Of a stretch of DNA of 64,000 nt, positions 8,192 to 17,601 are shown in pieces (the first letter of the stretch is position 1; the number at the start of each line of letters is the position of its first letter). The DNA is from Arcticibacter eurypsychrophilus (GTDB lineage: Bacteria; Bacteroidota; Bacteroidia; Sphingobacteriales; Sphingobacteriaceae), in contig NZ_MDFN01000006.1 of assembly GCF_001730525.1 (NCBI RefSeq), positions 1 to 64,000 on the forward strand, in the 5' to 3' direction. The notes under the pieces are model-generated. The model had not been told where the DNA came from and searched no databases. It saw only the letters and a program-made list of their open reading frames with translations. A program made the translations under genes and the position numbers.

Positions 8192-8719
8192 TTATTTCAT
8201 TGTTTGCAATAAAGAAACTTCTTGTAACCAATCGCCCGGGGTTTTAATTTCTCTATATATCTTAATTAATCTTCCTTTCCAGTCAAAAATCCCAGCAAAG
8301 GGAAATTGTTTAATTAAATAATGACGCTGCAATGCCATTTGCTTTCCTTCTGTCCCGCAGACTAAATTACTAATACCTTTTAACTTAAAGTCTCTTTCAA
8401 ATCTTTTCAACTGATCTAGTGAAGAATTTGTAACCATAATAATTTTCGTTTTATTCCACTTATTCCTATGGAGGATTAAAGCCTTGGTAAGACTTCTGCA
8501 ATCATCACATTCAGGTGAAAAATATATAATCAGCACAGGAGTCCCTGTGCCTATTTTAGACAGCTCATAAAAAGATGCACTTGGAGTTACAATTCGAAAC
8601 GGAGACAGATCGCTTAAATTCTGTCCATTAGCATGTCCCAACAGCAAGCACACCAACAAAGAAAGAACATATTTAAACCAATTTTTCATCGATAAAAAAC
8701 ATAGAAGTGACTTATTCAT
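8192..8719 (-). CDS. Secreted thioredoxin-like protein
   Basis: A 175-residue protein with a hydrophobic N-terminal segment (YVLSLLVCLLLG, then HANGQ, probable cleavage site) and a thioredoxin fold. The redox motif is SPECDDCRSL (CxxC, about residues 70-73) rather than CGPC; the later cis-Pro region is KQFPFAGIFDWKGR. It overlaps the 3' end of the ROK kinase gene by 8 bp, so it is the last gene of the sugar utilisation operon. An internal ATG at 8689 (MKNWFKYVLS) gives a more typical signal peptide and may be the true start. Its role is probably thiol-disulfide chemistry in the envelope; why it is in this operon is unclear. Confidence 0.7.
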   Translation of the reverse strand: MNKSLLCFLSMKNWFKYVLSLLVCLLLGHANGQNLSDLSPFRIVTPSASFYELSKIGTGTPVLIIYFSPECDDCRSLTKALILHRNKWNKTKIIMVTNSSLDQLKRFERDFKLKGISNLVCGTEGKQMALQRHYLIKQFPFAGIFDWKGRLIKIYREIKTPGDWLQEVSLLQTMK

Positions 8720-9680
8720 TACTTAGTATCGCCAATGACAAGGCTGCCATGTCGCCGATATTCTCTAACAAGCCAGCAGGTACTATTTGACAAACTATCC
8801 TTGAGTCATGAAATGCCTCTTTTTCAATATACTTCATCATAGTTGGCTCCAAAAGATGCTTAGCCCTTCCATATATACTTCCAATGATTATCATTTCAGG
8901 ATTCAAAATATCTATGAATAAGGCAAGTGTCTTCCCTAAAAATTCTCCGCAGATGGCATAGACTTCTATAGCAAGTTCGTCTCCCTGATCAGCAGATTCA
9001 GCAACAGATTTAGCAGTGATATTGCTTAATTCACTAAAATCTTTACAAAAAGCAACTTTACGGCCCATTTGCAAAACTTCTCTTGCCTTTATTTGAGCAA
9101 GCTGTGCTATTCCTCCCCCACTACAGTATCCCTCAAATGATCCGGCTTTACCAAATCCCACCGGCCCCATATCTGTCAGCCGAATATGGCCAACTTCCCC
9201 CGCCAAATCTGAAATACCGGAATAAAGCATGCCATTTAAAATCAATCCCGCTCCCATTCCAGTGCCAAAGGTTAAAAACATCAGGTTATTCACTCCCTTT
9301 CCTGCACCATATTTCCATTCTGCAACAGCACAGGCATTCGCATCGTTTTGCAATAACACCTTGCGATTGAATCTCTTTTCTGCCATTTCTACGATAGGAA
9401 TATTATCCCAACCTATTAGATTAGGAGGAGATAATATCAGCCCTTTTTTACTGCTAAGTGGGCCGCCACAACTTATACCGAAGCCCGTGATCTGATCAAT
9501 TGGTATATTATGTTTCGAAAGCAACATTTCAGCCTTCAGAAATAAAAGATCTATTATTTCATAAACTGGTTTGTTTGTAGGAACTACTTCCTTATCAATT
9601 ATTTCTATTTCCTCTTTATCGGTAATTCTACCTATTATAACCGCACATTTTGTACCGCCAATATCTAACCCCACTAACAT
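8712..9680 (-). CDS. ROK family sugar kinase
   Basis: A 322-residue cytoplasmic kinase of the ROK family, likely phosphorylating fructose or glucose released by the neighbouring GH32 enzyme. The ATP phosphate-1 motif LDIGGTK is at 5-11, the catalytic Asp is Asp113 in QNDANA, phosphate-2 is TFGTGMGAGL and the ROK signature AGEVGHIRL contains His165. The usual zinc motif (CxCGxxGCxE) is absent: the region reads GPVGFGKAGSFEGYC, keeping only the last Cys. Zinc-free variants of this form occur in the family, but the change is notable. It is 20 bp downstream of the GH32 gene and overlaps the thioredoxin-like gene. Confidence 0.85.
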   Translation of the reverse strand: MLVGLDIGGTKCAVIIGRITDKEEIEIIDKEVVPTNKPVYEIIDLLFLKAEMLLSKHNIPIDQITGFGISCGGPLSSKKGLILSPPNLIGWDNIPIVEMAEKRFNRKVLLQNDANACAVAEWKYGAGKGVNNLMFLTFGTGMGAGLILNGMLYSGISDLAGEVGHIRLTDMGPVGFGKAGSFEGYCSGGGIAQLAQIKAREVLQMGRKVAFCKDFSELSNITAKSVAESADQGDELAIEVYAICGEFLGKTLALFIDILNPEMIIIGSIYGRAKHLLEPTMMKYIEKEAFHDSRIVCQIVPAGLLENIGDMAALSLAILSNE

Positions 9681-9700
9681 ATATTATATATTTAATGATT

Positions 9701-11173
9701 CTATAACAGAGGACTAACTTTTATGGATTTGAATCTGATATTGCCATGCTTCGCATAAAACCATAGAAAATCACCTTTTTGATCAATAGCCCGGTTTACT
9801 ATGCATCTTCTATTATCAATACTCATATCAATAATATCACCATCCATAATCAGGTCAATTTTAATCAACTTATCCAATCCGGAGACCGCCTTAATATCTG
9901 TACTCCCCAGGGAAACTATTTTGTTGTCTGCTGAAAAACTTACTTTATATCCATCCGCTGCATTTTCATTTGACCTTAAATAAAACCCATATTCTTCAGA
10001 ATTCGATAAAGGCTCAATCTCCATAGTTACCCTACATCTCATTGGAATTCCAGTAAGGTGTGCCGCACCCACACCATTCGGGGCATTTATATTCAGCATG
10101 TTATTATTTACAGTTGTTGCATATAAGTCATTCTTCAATTTTAAAGGTAGCTCTGGACCAGTTTCAGGTATCATTTCTTCGGGAAATTTACTTTCCAACG
10201 TACCATCCGGCAATTGCATTATTTCCCTAAACAAGGCGTTACCGCCAAAGGTTTCTCCATTGCTGTCCTTATTATCTCTTCTGGAAGGAATCCATGAAGC
10301 AGCAATACGCCTGTTATTTTTAAACCCGGCAGTTTTCACCACATTTGACCACGATTCATTTAAGACCTGGCTTTGCGGTTGCTCCCAAGGACCGTATGCA
10401 TTCTTTGATTTTACATAAAACGTGTCACCATTGTCTCCGTATACCAAGTAATACCATCCATTCCAAAGGAAATAATCCGGACATTCAGGCACAGATGACT
10501 GTCCCGTTAAAACAGGATCAAGAACAGTCCAGTTTTTCAAATCTTTGGAGGTCAGGTGTACAAGAGCCCCACCTGCATGTTTTAATACTGGATTTTCCTT
10601 CCAGCTAGAAACAAACAAATGAAACTCTCCCGTCTTTTCATCAACGAAAACCTTTGGATCCCTAAAATCCCTTTTGCTGTAACCGGGAGCTGATGTATAA
10701 AATGGATTTGGTTTCTGTTTATCGAAATTTATACCGTCATTACTGATCGCATAGCTCAACTGCTCATTCACATTACCTTCCGCATCAACCAATCGTGTTG
10801 CATAGAAGGCATAAAATTTATTCTTATAATTGACAATTGACCCGGTACAAATAGATTTCTCCCATGCTTCATCGATACCCAGTACTATAGGATGTTGTTT
10901 CCAGGTCTTTAAGTCTTTAGTAGTACTCAATGCCCACTGATGCCCTCCTAGCCCTTTCAAGCTAGCATGATGTGCTGAATCCAGTAACCAATAGAAATAA
11001 TACGTCCCTTTATAAGAAAATGGCATACAATCGCCGACAAATAAATCACCCTTCGGGCGAAAATACTGAAGCGTTTTAGTGGTTTGAATTGTTGGATCGT
11101 ACTTTACACCCAGCTGGCCAAAAGCAAACGAGATGGAGCACATTAATAGTACTAATACAGTTATTTTCTTCAT
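9701..11173 (-). CDS. GH32-like glycoside hydrolase (fructosidase type)
   Basis: A 490-residue exported enzyme with signal peptide (MKKITVLVLLMCSISFAFGQ). Residues about 35-330 form a five-bladed propeller of clan GH-J type: RDFRDPKVF gives the RDP motif (Asp172, transition-state stabiliser) and SVPECPDYF the EC motif (Glu230, acid/base). The usual nucleophile motif WMNDPNG is replaced by FVGDCMPFSYKG, with Asp48 the likely nucleophile. The C-terminal 140 residues are a beta-sandwich (GFYLRSNENAADGY). This suggests hydrolysis of a fructose-containing sugar such as sucrose, levan or inulin fragments in the periplasm. It is 12 bp from the sugar porter gene. Confidence 0.8.
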   Translation of the reverse strand: MKKITVLVLLMCSISFAFGQLGVKYDPTIQTTKTLQYFRPKGDLFVGDCMPFSYKGTYYFYWLLDSAHHASLKGLGGHQWALSTTKDLKTWKQHPIVLGIDEAWEKSICTGSIVNYKNKFYAFYATRLVDAEGNVNEQLSYAISNDGINFDKQKPNPFYTSAPGYSKRDFRDPKVFVDEKTGEFHLFVSSWKENPVLKHAGGALVHLTSKDLKNWTVLDPVLTGQSSVPECPDYFLWNGWYYLVYGDNGDTFYVKSKNAYGPWEQPQSQVLNESWSNVVKTAGFKNNRRIAASWIPSRRDNKDSNGETFGGNALFREIMQLPDGTLESKFPEEMIPETGPELPLKLKNDLYATTVNNNMLNINAPNGVGAAHLTGIPMRCRVTMEIEPLSNSEEYGFYLRSNENAADGYKVSFSADNKIVSLGSTDIKAVSGLDKLIKIDLIMDGDIIDMSIDNRRCIVNRAIDQKGDFLWFYAKHGNIRFKSIKVSPLL

Positions 11174-11184
11174 GATTTTATTAA

Positions 11185-12558
11185 TTATAATTTTCTAGGA
11201 TTTCCTCCTTCATGCCAAAACTTTTCAATCTCTTCGAGAGATTTTCCCTTTGTTTCAGGTATGTAAAAATAGCCCCAGACAAGCCCGAACAGGCAGATAA
11301 TACCATAACTCCAAAACGTATAATCGATTCCTAGTGAATTTACCAGTTTTAAGAACGTAAAGGTGATGATTGCATTAAATCCCCAATGCGCAAGGGAACC
11401 AATACTCATTCCTACCCCACGAACATTTAGTGGAAAAACTTCAGAAATCAATAACCATCCTAGTGGTGCCAGACTTATAGCAATAAAAATAATGTAACAT
11501 ACTATGCTTAAAACGGCAAAAACAGGCAGACTAGAACCCAATTCTTCTTTAAAATGAAAGCAGGCACCCAACAAAGCAAGAGATGGAATCATCCCAATCA
11601 TCCCAATAAAATAAAGCTTTCTTCTTCCTACTTTGTCTAATAAAAACACGGAAGCCAAACAGGCAAGAACATTCACCGTACCGATTATAATAGCAGGAAT
11701 AATTGATGCGGTATTGCTTACTACCCCGGCTATTTTAAAAATCATTGGCGAATAATAAATGATCGTATTAACGCCTGAAAACTGCTGAAAAAAGAATATC
11801 CCAATAGTAATAATTAAAGGAGCCCTCAGCCAGGGTTTTAAGATCTCTTTCGATGTCGTTTTATTTTTTTTCGAGTGTTCAACTTCTTTTTTTAAATCAG
11901 CTAAAGTTTGTTCGATAAGATCTTCATCTTCAAGGGTATTTAGAATTTTGACACCCTCATCCCAGCGATCTTTACTGATCAGCCAGCGAGGGGTTTCTGG
12001 AAGAAAAAACATTCCAATTAGTAATACTGCGGCAGGAAAAAACCCTACAAGGAACATATTTCTCCACGATTCTAAGTTAGCATCATCCGACAACCAATAA
12101 TCAGCAGTGTAAGATAAAAGGATTCCTAATGTTATCATTAATTGGTTCAAGGTGACTAAAGCTCCCCTGACCCTGGTTGGTGATATTTCAGATATATACA
12201 TTGGAACGACGTAAGAAGTGATACCAATTGCTATTCCTATAATTATTCGCATGATGATCAAAACCAATAACGTCGGCGCATATGCACATCCTATTGCCCC
12301 AATGGCAAATATGATCGCATTTATAATAATCATTCGCTTACGACCAATTATATCAGACAATTTTCCGCTACCTAATGCGCCTATTATGGCTCCTATCAAA
12401 ACAGTAGTAGTAATCCATTCAATACTGGCATCACTAAGATGCCAGTATTGTTTTAAAAAGGGAAGGGCTCCTGAAATCACACCAGTATCGAACCCAAACA
12501 AAAGCCCTCCGGTTGCAGCTATTAAAGCTATTAAAAAGACATTAAATTTTAATTTCAT
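11185..12558 (-). CDS. MFS sugar:proton symporter
   Basis: A 457-residue sugar porter of the major facilitator superfamily (XylE/GalP/GLUT group) with 12 hydrophobic segments. Diagnostic motifs: GGLLFGFDTGVISGAL in TM1, GKLSDIIGRKR and LDKVGRRK (paired motif A), PETPRWL after TM6, QQFSGVNTIIYYSP in TM7 and PETKGKSLEEIEKFW at the C-terminus. It would move the monosaccharide or disaccharide generated in the periplasm across the inner membrane. It lies 12 bp from the GH32-like gene and 17 bp from susD, so it is part of the same operon. Confidence 0.92.
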   Translation of the reverse strand: MKLKFNVFLIALIAATGGLLFGFDTGVISGALPFLKQYWHLSDASIEWITTTVLIGAIIGALGSGKLSDIIGRKRMIIINAIIFAIGAIGCAYAPTLLVLIIMRIIIGIAIGITSYVVPMYISEISPTRVRGALVTLNQLMITLGILLSYTADYWLSDDANLESWRNMFLVGFFPAAVLLIGMFFLPETPRWLISKDRWDEGVKILNTLEDEDLIEQTLADLKKEVEHSKKNKTTSKEILKPWLRAPLIITIGIFFFQQFSGVNTIIYYSPMIFKIAGVVSNTASIIPAIIIGTVNVLACLASVFLLDKVGRRKLYFIGMIGMIPSLALLGACFHFKEELGSSLPVFAVLSIVCYIIFIAISLAPLGWLLISEVFPLNVRGVGMSIGSLAHWGFNAIITFTFLKLVNSLGIDYTFWSYGIICLFGLVWGYFYIPETKGKSLEEIEKFWHEGGNPRKL

Positions 12559-12575
12559 GTTCAGCGTGTATATAA

Positions 12576-14297
12576 TTAATATCCAGGATTTTGCTTGTAA
12601 AGTCCTTTACTAAAATTGATTTGATTTGTCGGAATTGGCATATATTCATCTTTCCCTTTTGTAAAACGAGCCAATTTTAAGTATGACTTTTTAGTTCCTT
12701 CTGAAGCAAAATAGCTATTTAAATAGGTTTCAGCAATCCCCCATCTAACTAAATCGAAAAATCTGTTTCCTTCCATTGCAAATTCTAACCGGCGTTCTCT
12801 TCGCAGCGCTTCTTTTGCATAAGATGGTGTCCAGGTACAGTTGATACCAGGCTGGTAAGTAACTACTTTGTAATTGCTTATGAAAGACCCATTGCTCTGC
12901 TTAAGCATGGATGTACTGTTGGAAGCCCTTTGCCTCACCTGATTGATTAATGGAAGAGCTTCCAATGGCCGACCAAGTTCGATCAATGCTTCAGCTTTCC
13001 ATAATAATACATCTGCATATCTAATAAGCTCCCAGTTCTTTGAGCTGGACATAAATGGTGGAATTCGTTGAAAAGATGGGTCATTGTATGCTGCAACATC
13101 CTTCATGCTTGTATAATTTCCATAAATTGCCGGAGCTCTCGCCCATGAAGTTTGATATATAAAAGTTGTTACGTATTTAAAAGGATGCCCTGGAATCCCC
13201 ACGGTATGATCCAATCTAGGGTCAAACGTATTATTTAAAAAATCATTTACAGTGGTTGCATCCGTATTATTATACCCCGAAAATAGTGGAAGGCCATTAT
13301 TGTCTGTTTTATAATTATTTACGAGATCCTGGCTAGGAATATGCTGCCAACAGCAGCCATATTCAGGATTCATGGGATAAGACAGCGAATGGCCCATATC
13401 AATTCTTCCATACTTTGTTCCGTCATTTTTAGAATACTGAATGGCAAAAACAGATTCAGGACCATTGTCATATTCAGCAAGGAAATTCTGTCCAAAATCA
13501 GTTGCTAAACTATACTTCCCAGCGTTTATAACATTATCACAAAGCGAAATCACCTCTTGTAATTTTGATTGGTCAATTGAAATCACCGCATACTTGTCAT
13601 CCTGTTTGTAAGCCTGGTATAATCGTACCTTCGCAAGAAAAGCACTTGCTGTGAATTTATTTGGCCGTCCAGCATCAGCTTGAGTATCCGGAAGATTTTC
13701 TACTCCAAATTGAAATTCTTCCGCAATTTTATCCCAAAGCTGATCACTTGTCAGCTCAACATTGGATATATTAATATAATCATCTTTCGCTATCGTCTCA
13801 TCAAAGTAGGGAATCTGATTAAATAAAATCTTAAGCATGAAATAATAATTACCTCTTAAAAATCTCATTTCCGCTTGCCTGGCGATCTTATTAGGATATA
13901 CAGATACATCAATGGCATTGATTCGTTGTAAAGCATCATTAGCCCTTCCTATACCATTATACATCTGAGCCCACATTTGATCGGTTAAAGAATTGGTAGC
14001 CCGATTGGTCACAAATGTTTCGTAATCATTCCATTCACTATTATCACCAACACCATCACCACCTTTATAAGCATCACCACTTCGGAGGCTTCCCCATGGC
14101 CACAAACTATTGGAAGTATGGATATTCTCATTTCCTAATGTAGAATAAGCTGAAATTACCATCTTTTCAACATTTTCCGGTGTATTTAAATCCTCACTGG
14201 ATACCACCACCTGTGGTTTCTCTTCTAGTGAATCCTTGCAGGATATACACATCATGATCAGGCATATCCCTATAAAATATTTATTTCTCATTTTCAT
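12576..14297 (-). CDS. SusD/RagB-type outer-membrane lipoprotein
   Basis: A 573-residue surface glycan-binding lipoprotein that caps the SusC channel. The signal peptide ends in the lipobox MMCISC followed by KDSLEEKP, giving a surface-exposed acidic anchor. TPR-like helices in the N-terminal half (MRFLRGNYYFMLKILFNQIPYF) and the C-terminal SusD signature (LRRERRLEFAMEGNRFFDLVRWG, YMPIPTNQI) are typical; the length is normal. It starts 11 bp after susC. The ligand is inferred to be a fructan or sucrose-like glycan from the GH32 and ROK neighbours. Confidence 0.95.
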   Translation of the reverse strand: MKMRNKYFIGICLIMMCISCKDSLEEKPQVVVSSEDLNTPENVEKMVISAYSTLGNENIHTSNSLWPWGSLRSGDAYKGGDGVGDNSEWNDYETFVTNRATNSLTDQMWAQMYNGIGRANDALQRINAIDVSVYPNKIARQAEMRFLRGNYYFMLKILFNQIPYFDETIAKDDYINISNVELTSDQLWDKIAEEFQFGVENLPDTQADAGRPNKFTASAFLAKVRLYQAYKQDDKYAVISIDQSKLQEVISLCDNVINAGKYSLATDFGQNFLAEYDNGPESVFAIQYSKNDGTKYGRIDMGHSLSYPMNPEYGCCWQHIPSQDLVNNYKTDNNGLPLFSGYNNTDATTVNDFLNNTFDPRLDHTVGIPGHPFKYVTTFIYQTSWARAPAIYGNYTSMKDVAAYNDPSFQRIPPFMSSSKNWELIRYADVLLWKAEALIELGRPLEALPLINQVRQRASNSTSMLKQSNGSFISNYKVVTYQPGINCTWTPSYAKEALRRERRLEFAMEGNRFFDLVRWGIAETYLNSYFASEGTKKSYLKLARFTKGKDEYMPIPTNQINFSKGLYKQNPGY

Positions 14298-14308
14298 TGT
14301 ATCTAAGA

Positions 14309-17300
14309 TTAAAAAGATAAATCAAGGCCGAAAGTAGCAATTGCTGGTACTGGATAGCCATTACCCGGATTTTCAGGATCTGCAGCCGTATACCCTTTAC
14401 TTTTAATAGTAAACAAGTTAGCCCCCTGCACAAATATTCTTGCATTTTGAAAATGAATGCCCTTTAGTGCACTTTTCAAATTGTATCCAATCTGTAGGTT
14501 TCTTAGCTTTAAATATGATCCATTTTCGATAAAATAGGTTGAAGTACGTGCTTCATCATTTGAATTAACAAGCGTTAATGCAGGTATCGTAGAGTTAGTA
14601 TTTTGAGGCGACCACGCGTTTAAAACACGGGTTCCCCAGTTACCCCCGGGCCAAATCGATGCAAAATCTGTATATGTCTTATATGAATTATAAACATTTG
14701 ATCCCTGCACACCTTGAAAAAAGGCACTTAAATTAAAATTTTTCCATTCAAATGTGAAGTTTAGCCCATACAACAAATCAGGATTGCCCGTACTGATATA
14801 CTTTCTGTCCTGGTCGTTAATTATGTTATCATTATTCAGATCCTTAAACCTTATCCTTCCCAATCCTTTACCAGGCTGATCCGGAGAATTGGTAACTTGA
14901 TCTGCGGATGTAAATAACCCATCAGCCACATAGCCAAATACAGAATTGATAGACTGGCCAACTATATTTTGATCTGTTCCGTTACCAGGATAAGCGGTTA
15001 ATATTTCTGAGGGTAAATACGTTACTTTATTACGATAACTGCTCAGGTTAGCGCCGACGGTAAATAAAATGTCCTTACCAATTGTGCCTTCGTAATTTAT
15101 CGCCGCATCTATACCTTTATTTTGCATGGAGGCACCATTAAATGTCTTATTACCACCTTGACCTATTACAGCAAGATAACCGGGTGTTATCAATATACCC
15201 GATGTTTTCTTAATGAAGTATTCCACGTTACCGTTAATTCTTTGGTTAAAGAGGCCGAAGTCTAACCCAAAATTTGACTCTCTAGTTGTCTCCCACTTCA
15301 AATCCGGATTAGCTTGTTGAATTTTAACAAAGCCTGAGGGCAAAGTGCCTGTACCTGCACCGGAGATGTCGTATGCCGTTCCTCCATCTGCATCAAAAAC
15401 ATGATCAGTCCCATATATAGCTGAATAAAGACTGTAAGTAGCATAATTTCCTGTTTCCTGATTACCAGCTTGTCCGTAGCTATATCTTAGTTTCAGGTCA
15501 GAGACAAAGGGTATTTTTTTCATAAACTCTTCCTGGCTCATCCTCCATCCAACAGAGGCCGCAGGAAAATAACCATACTGGTTATTGGAGCCAAATCTTG
15601 AAGAACCATCCCTACGTAAGGTAGCGGATGCCAGATATTTATTATTTAGGCTATAGTTGACTTTTCCAAAAAATGATAATAAAGAGTTAGCAGAACCATT
15701 GCCACCATTATTTATGTTTGAAGTACCTACGTCCAGATAGGAGTAATCGAGGTTTTCGAGAGCGTAGCCCTGTCTGGAGCCAAAAAAGTTCTGATTAATG
15801 AATTTGATAGATTCCTGACCTAAAAGAAAATCAAAGTGATGATTTTTTTTATCGAGAACGTAATTGATGGTATTTTGTAAGATAAGATTACCATCATAGC
15901 TTTGTGTGTTCTGGACTAAATTGGAAGGATCAGTTAAGAAACCTGAGACATATGATTTTCTTAATGTTCTTGAATAAATTCCAGAGTAATCTACTCCATA
16001 ATTTGATCTCAAATGTAGGTTAGGAATAATGGTAAAATCTACATAAGCACTGCCTATTATTCTCTGAAAGAAATTCTTATTTTGTTGATTGTCTTCAATT
16101 AACCTGACCGGGTTATTTCTGTCAGTCATACCTGATGCCGGCCCTCCCCATCCCCCATTAATAGAATGCACAGGCACTATGGGCTGTTGCACCAAAGCTG
16201 TAAATAAAACATCACCGGTTGGTATTAATACATTGTTTGCGTAGGTGGTATTAAAATTTTCACCTACTTTTAAGCGACCGTTTAATAAACTATAGTCAGA
16301 ATTTAATCTTAAATTGATTTTTTTCGCTCTTGACTCTCTTACTATACCCTTGTTGTCATAATAGCCCAAAGAAAAATAGGAATTGCCTCTCTCTCCACCA
16401 TTTGTCAAAGCTATATTATAATTCTGTATGACAGAAGCTTGCGAGATTTCATCATACCATTTTGTATCAGCAGGCGTCATGGTCTTGGCTGCATCTATAA
16501 ATTCAGGAAGGATCACTTCATTTAACACCGGATCGCTAAAGTTATTATTCCAGTTATACTGATAGATTTGGTTGTCGTTCGGATTGAAATTATTGTTAAT
16601 AGCCGCCCTCCAGTAAGCTTCACCTCTTTGGTTGGTATTCAACATACTTTGTTTAGTAGTGTAGTATTGTGAAGATGTAGAGGCATTCACGTCAATCCGG
16701 TGGATTCCGTTTTTAGCTTTTTTAGTAGTAACGATTATAACACCATTGGCAGCCCTTGATCCGTATATAGTTGCAGATGATGCGTCCTTCAAAACCTGGA
16801 TCGATTCAATATCGTCCTGATTAAGTTCCTGAAGTCCTCTTTTTGTAGGGATTCCGTCTATTACATACAGTGGGTCATTATTCCCGAGAGTTCCAATCCC
16901 CCTTATCCTTACTGTTGCCCCACCTCCAGGACTTCCGTCTGTTGTAATATTAACACCTGGAATTCTCCCTTGTAATGATTTAATCGCATTGCCTTGCCTT
17001 ACATCTTTAATATCAGCCATTTTTACCACAGATACTGCACCCGTCAGGTCTGCTTTTTTCTGTGATTGGTAGCCCGTAACTACAACCTCATTTAAATTGC
17101 CGGCTTCTTGTTGCATCACAACAGAAATCGGCTGTGTTGAAGAAGTAATGGACACTACAGCCGTTTGCATACCTATATATGTAAAGGTCAATTGTTGATT
17201 CACCTGAACAGGTATAGAAAATTTTCCATTTACATCTGTAAGTACAGTTTGTTCAGACGACTTTACTGTCACCCCTGCAAGTGGTACCATTAAATCCTTA

Positions 17301-17386
17301 TCTATGACGGTACCTGCCACAGTTCTCTGCTGAGCATCCGCGACAACGCAGAGAATCATAAAAACAACGAAAAATATAGATTTCAT
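14309..17386 (-). CDS. SusC/RagA-type TonB-dependent transporter
   Basis: A 1025-residue outer-membrane channel. Order: signal peptide (to about residue 18), carboxypeptidase-regulatory-like beta-sandwich (VAGTVIDKDLMVPLAGVTV), TonB box region (NLNEVVVTGYQSQKK), plug domain (PGVNITTDGSPGGG, IRGIGTLGNNDPLYVIDGIP, IYGSRAANGVIIVTTKK) and a 22-strand barrel ending FGLDLSF. No STN domain is present, in contrast to the SusC at 43645. It is the first structural gene of the sugar operon. A 20-bp palindrome at 17541-17560, matching the one before the LacI gene, probably governs its transcription. Confidence 0.96.
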   Translation of the reverse strand: MKSIFFVVFMILCVVADAQQRTVAGTVIDKDLMVPLAGVTVKSSEQTVLTDVNGKFSIPVQVNQQLTFTYIGMQTAVVSITSSTQPISVVMQQEAGNLNEVVVTGYQSQKKADLTGAVSVVKMADIKDVRQGNAIKSLQGRIPGVNITTDGSPGGGATVRIRGIGTLGNNDPLYVIDGIPTKRGLQELNQDDIESIQVLKDASSATIYGSRAANGVIIVTTKKAKNGIHRIDVNASTSSQYYTTKQSMLNTNQRGEAYWRAAINNNFNPNDNQIYQYNWNNNFSDPVLNEVILPEFIDAAKTMTPADTKWYDEISQASVIQNYNIALTNGGERGNSYFSLGYYDNKGIVRESRAKKINLRLNSDYSLLNGRLKVGENFNTTYANNVLIPTGDVLFTALVQQPIVPVHSINGGWGGPASGMTDRNNPVRLIEDNQQNKNFFQRIIGSAYVDFTIIPNLHLRSNYGVDYSGIYSRTLRKSYVSGFLTDPSNLVQNTQSYDGNLILQNTINYVLDKKNHHFDFLLGQESIKFINQNFFGSRQGYALENLDYSYLDVGTSNINNGGNGSANSLLSFFGKVNYSLNNKYLASATLRRDGSSRFGSNNQYGYFPAASVGWRMSQEEFMKKIPFVSDLKLRYSYGQAGNQETGNYATYSLYSAIYGTDHVFDADGGTAYDISGAGTGTLPSGFVKIQQANPDLKWETTRESNFGLDFGLFNQRINGNVEYFIKKTSGILITPGYLAVIGQGGNKTFNGASMQNKGIDAAINYEGTIGKDILFTVGANLSSYRNKVTYLPSEILTAYPGNGTDQNIVGQSINSVFGYVADGLFTSADQVTNSPDQPGKGLGRIRFKDLNNDNIINDQDRKYISTGNPDLLYGLNFTFEWKNFNLSAFFQGVQGSNVYNSYKTYTDFASIWPGGNWGTRVLNAWSPQNTNSTIPALTLVNSNDEARTSTYFIENGSYLKLRNLQIGYNLKSALKGIHFQNARIFVQGANLFTIKSKGYTAADPENPGNGYPVPAIATFGLDLSF

Positions 17387-17540
17387 AATTGATTAGTTTT
17401 ATTTTAAATGGATGTATAATTGATTATACCAGTGGTTATGGCGGCTTGAATGACAGCCTTGATCCATAAATTGCTGAAAACAACTTACCCTTAGTAGAAA
17501 AAATAGTTATGATAAAATGCTCTTTCATAGATATTAAATA

Positions 17541-17560
17541 TACTTTAATCGTTTAAAGTA
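17541..17560. promoter_or_regulatory. LacI-type operator upstream of susC
   Basis: TACTTTAATCGTTTAAAGTA: perfect 8-bp arms around TCGT, a typical LacI-family operator form with a central CG. The inner 16 bp is the exact reverse complement of the palindrome before the lacI gene. It lies 155 bp upstream of the susC start codon and just downstream of the LacI stop codon. Binding by the LacI protein encoded next to it is inferred from position and from the repeated occurrence. Confidence 0.75.
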
Positions 17561-17601
17561 ATTGGTTGTACTTATCGTAAGTATGATTCAATAAAAAAAA
17601 T

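Noticed and set aside
12218-12613. Plus-strand 131-residue ORF antisense to the sugar porter
   Set aside because: It is a shadow of the hydrophobic minus-strand frame and has no family features.
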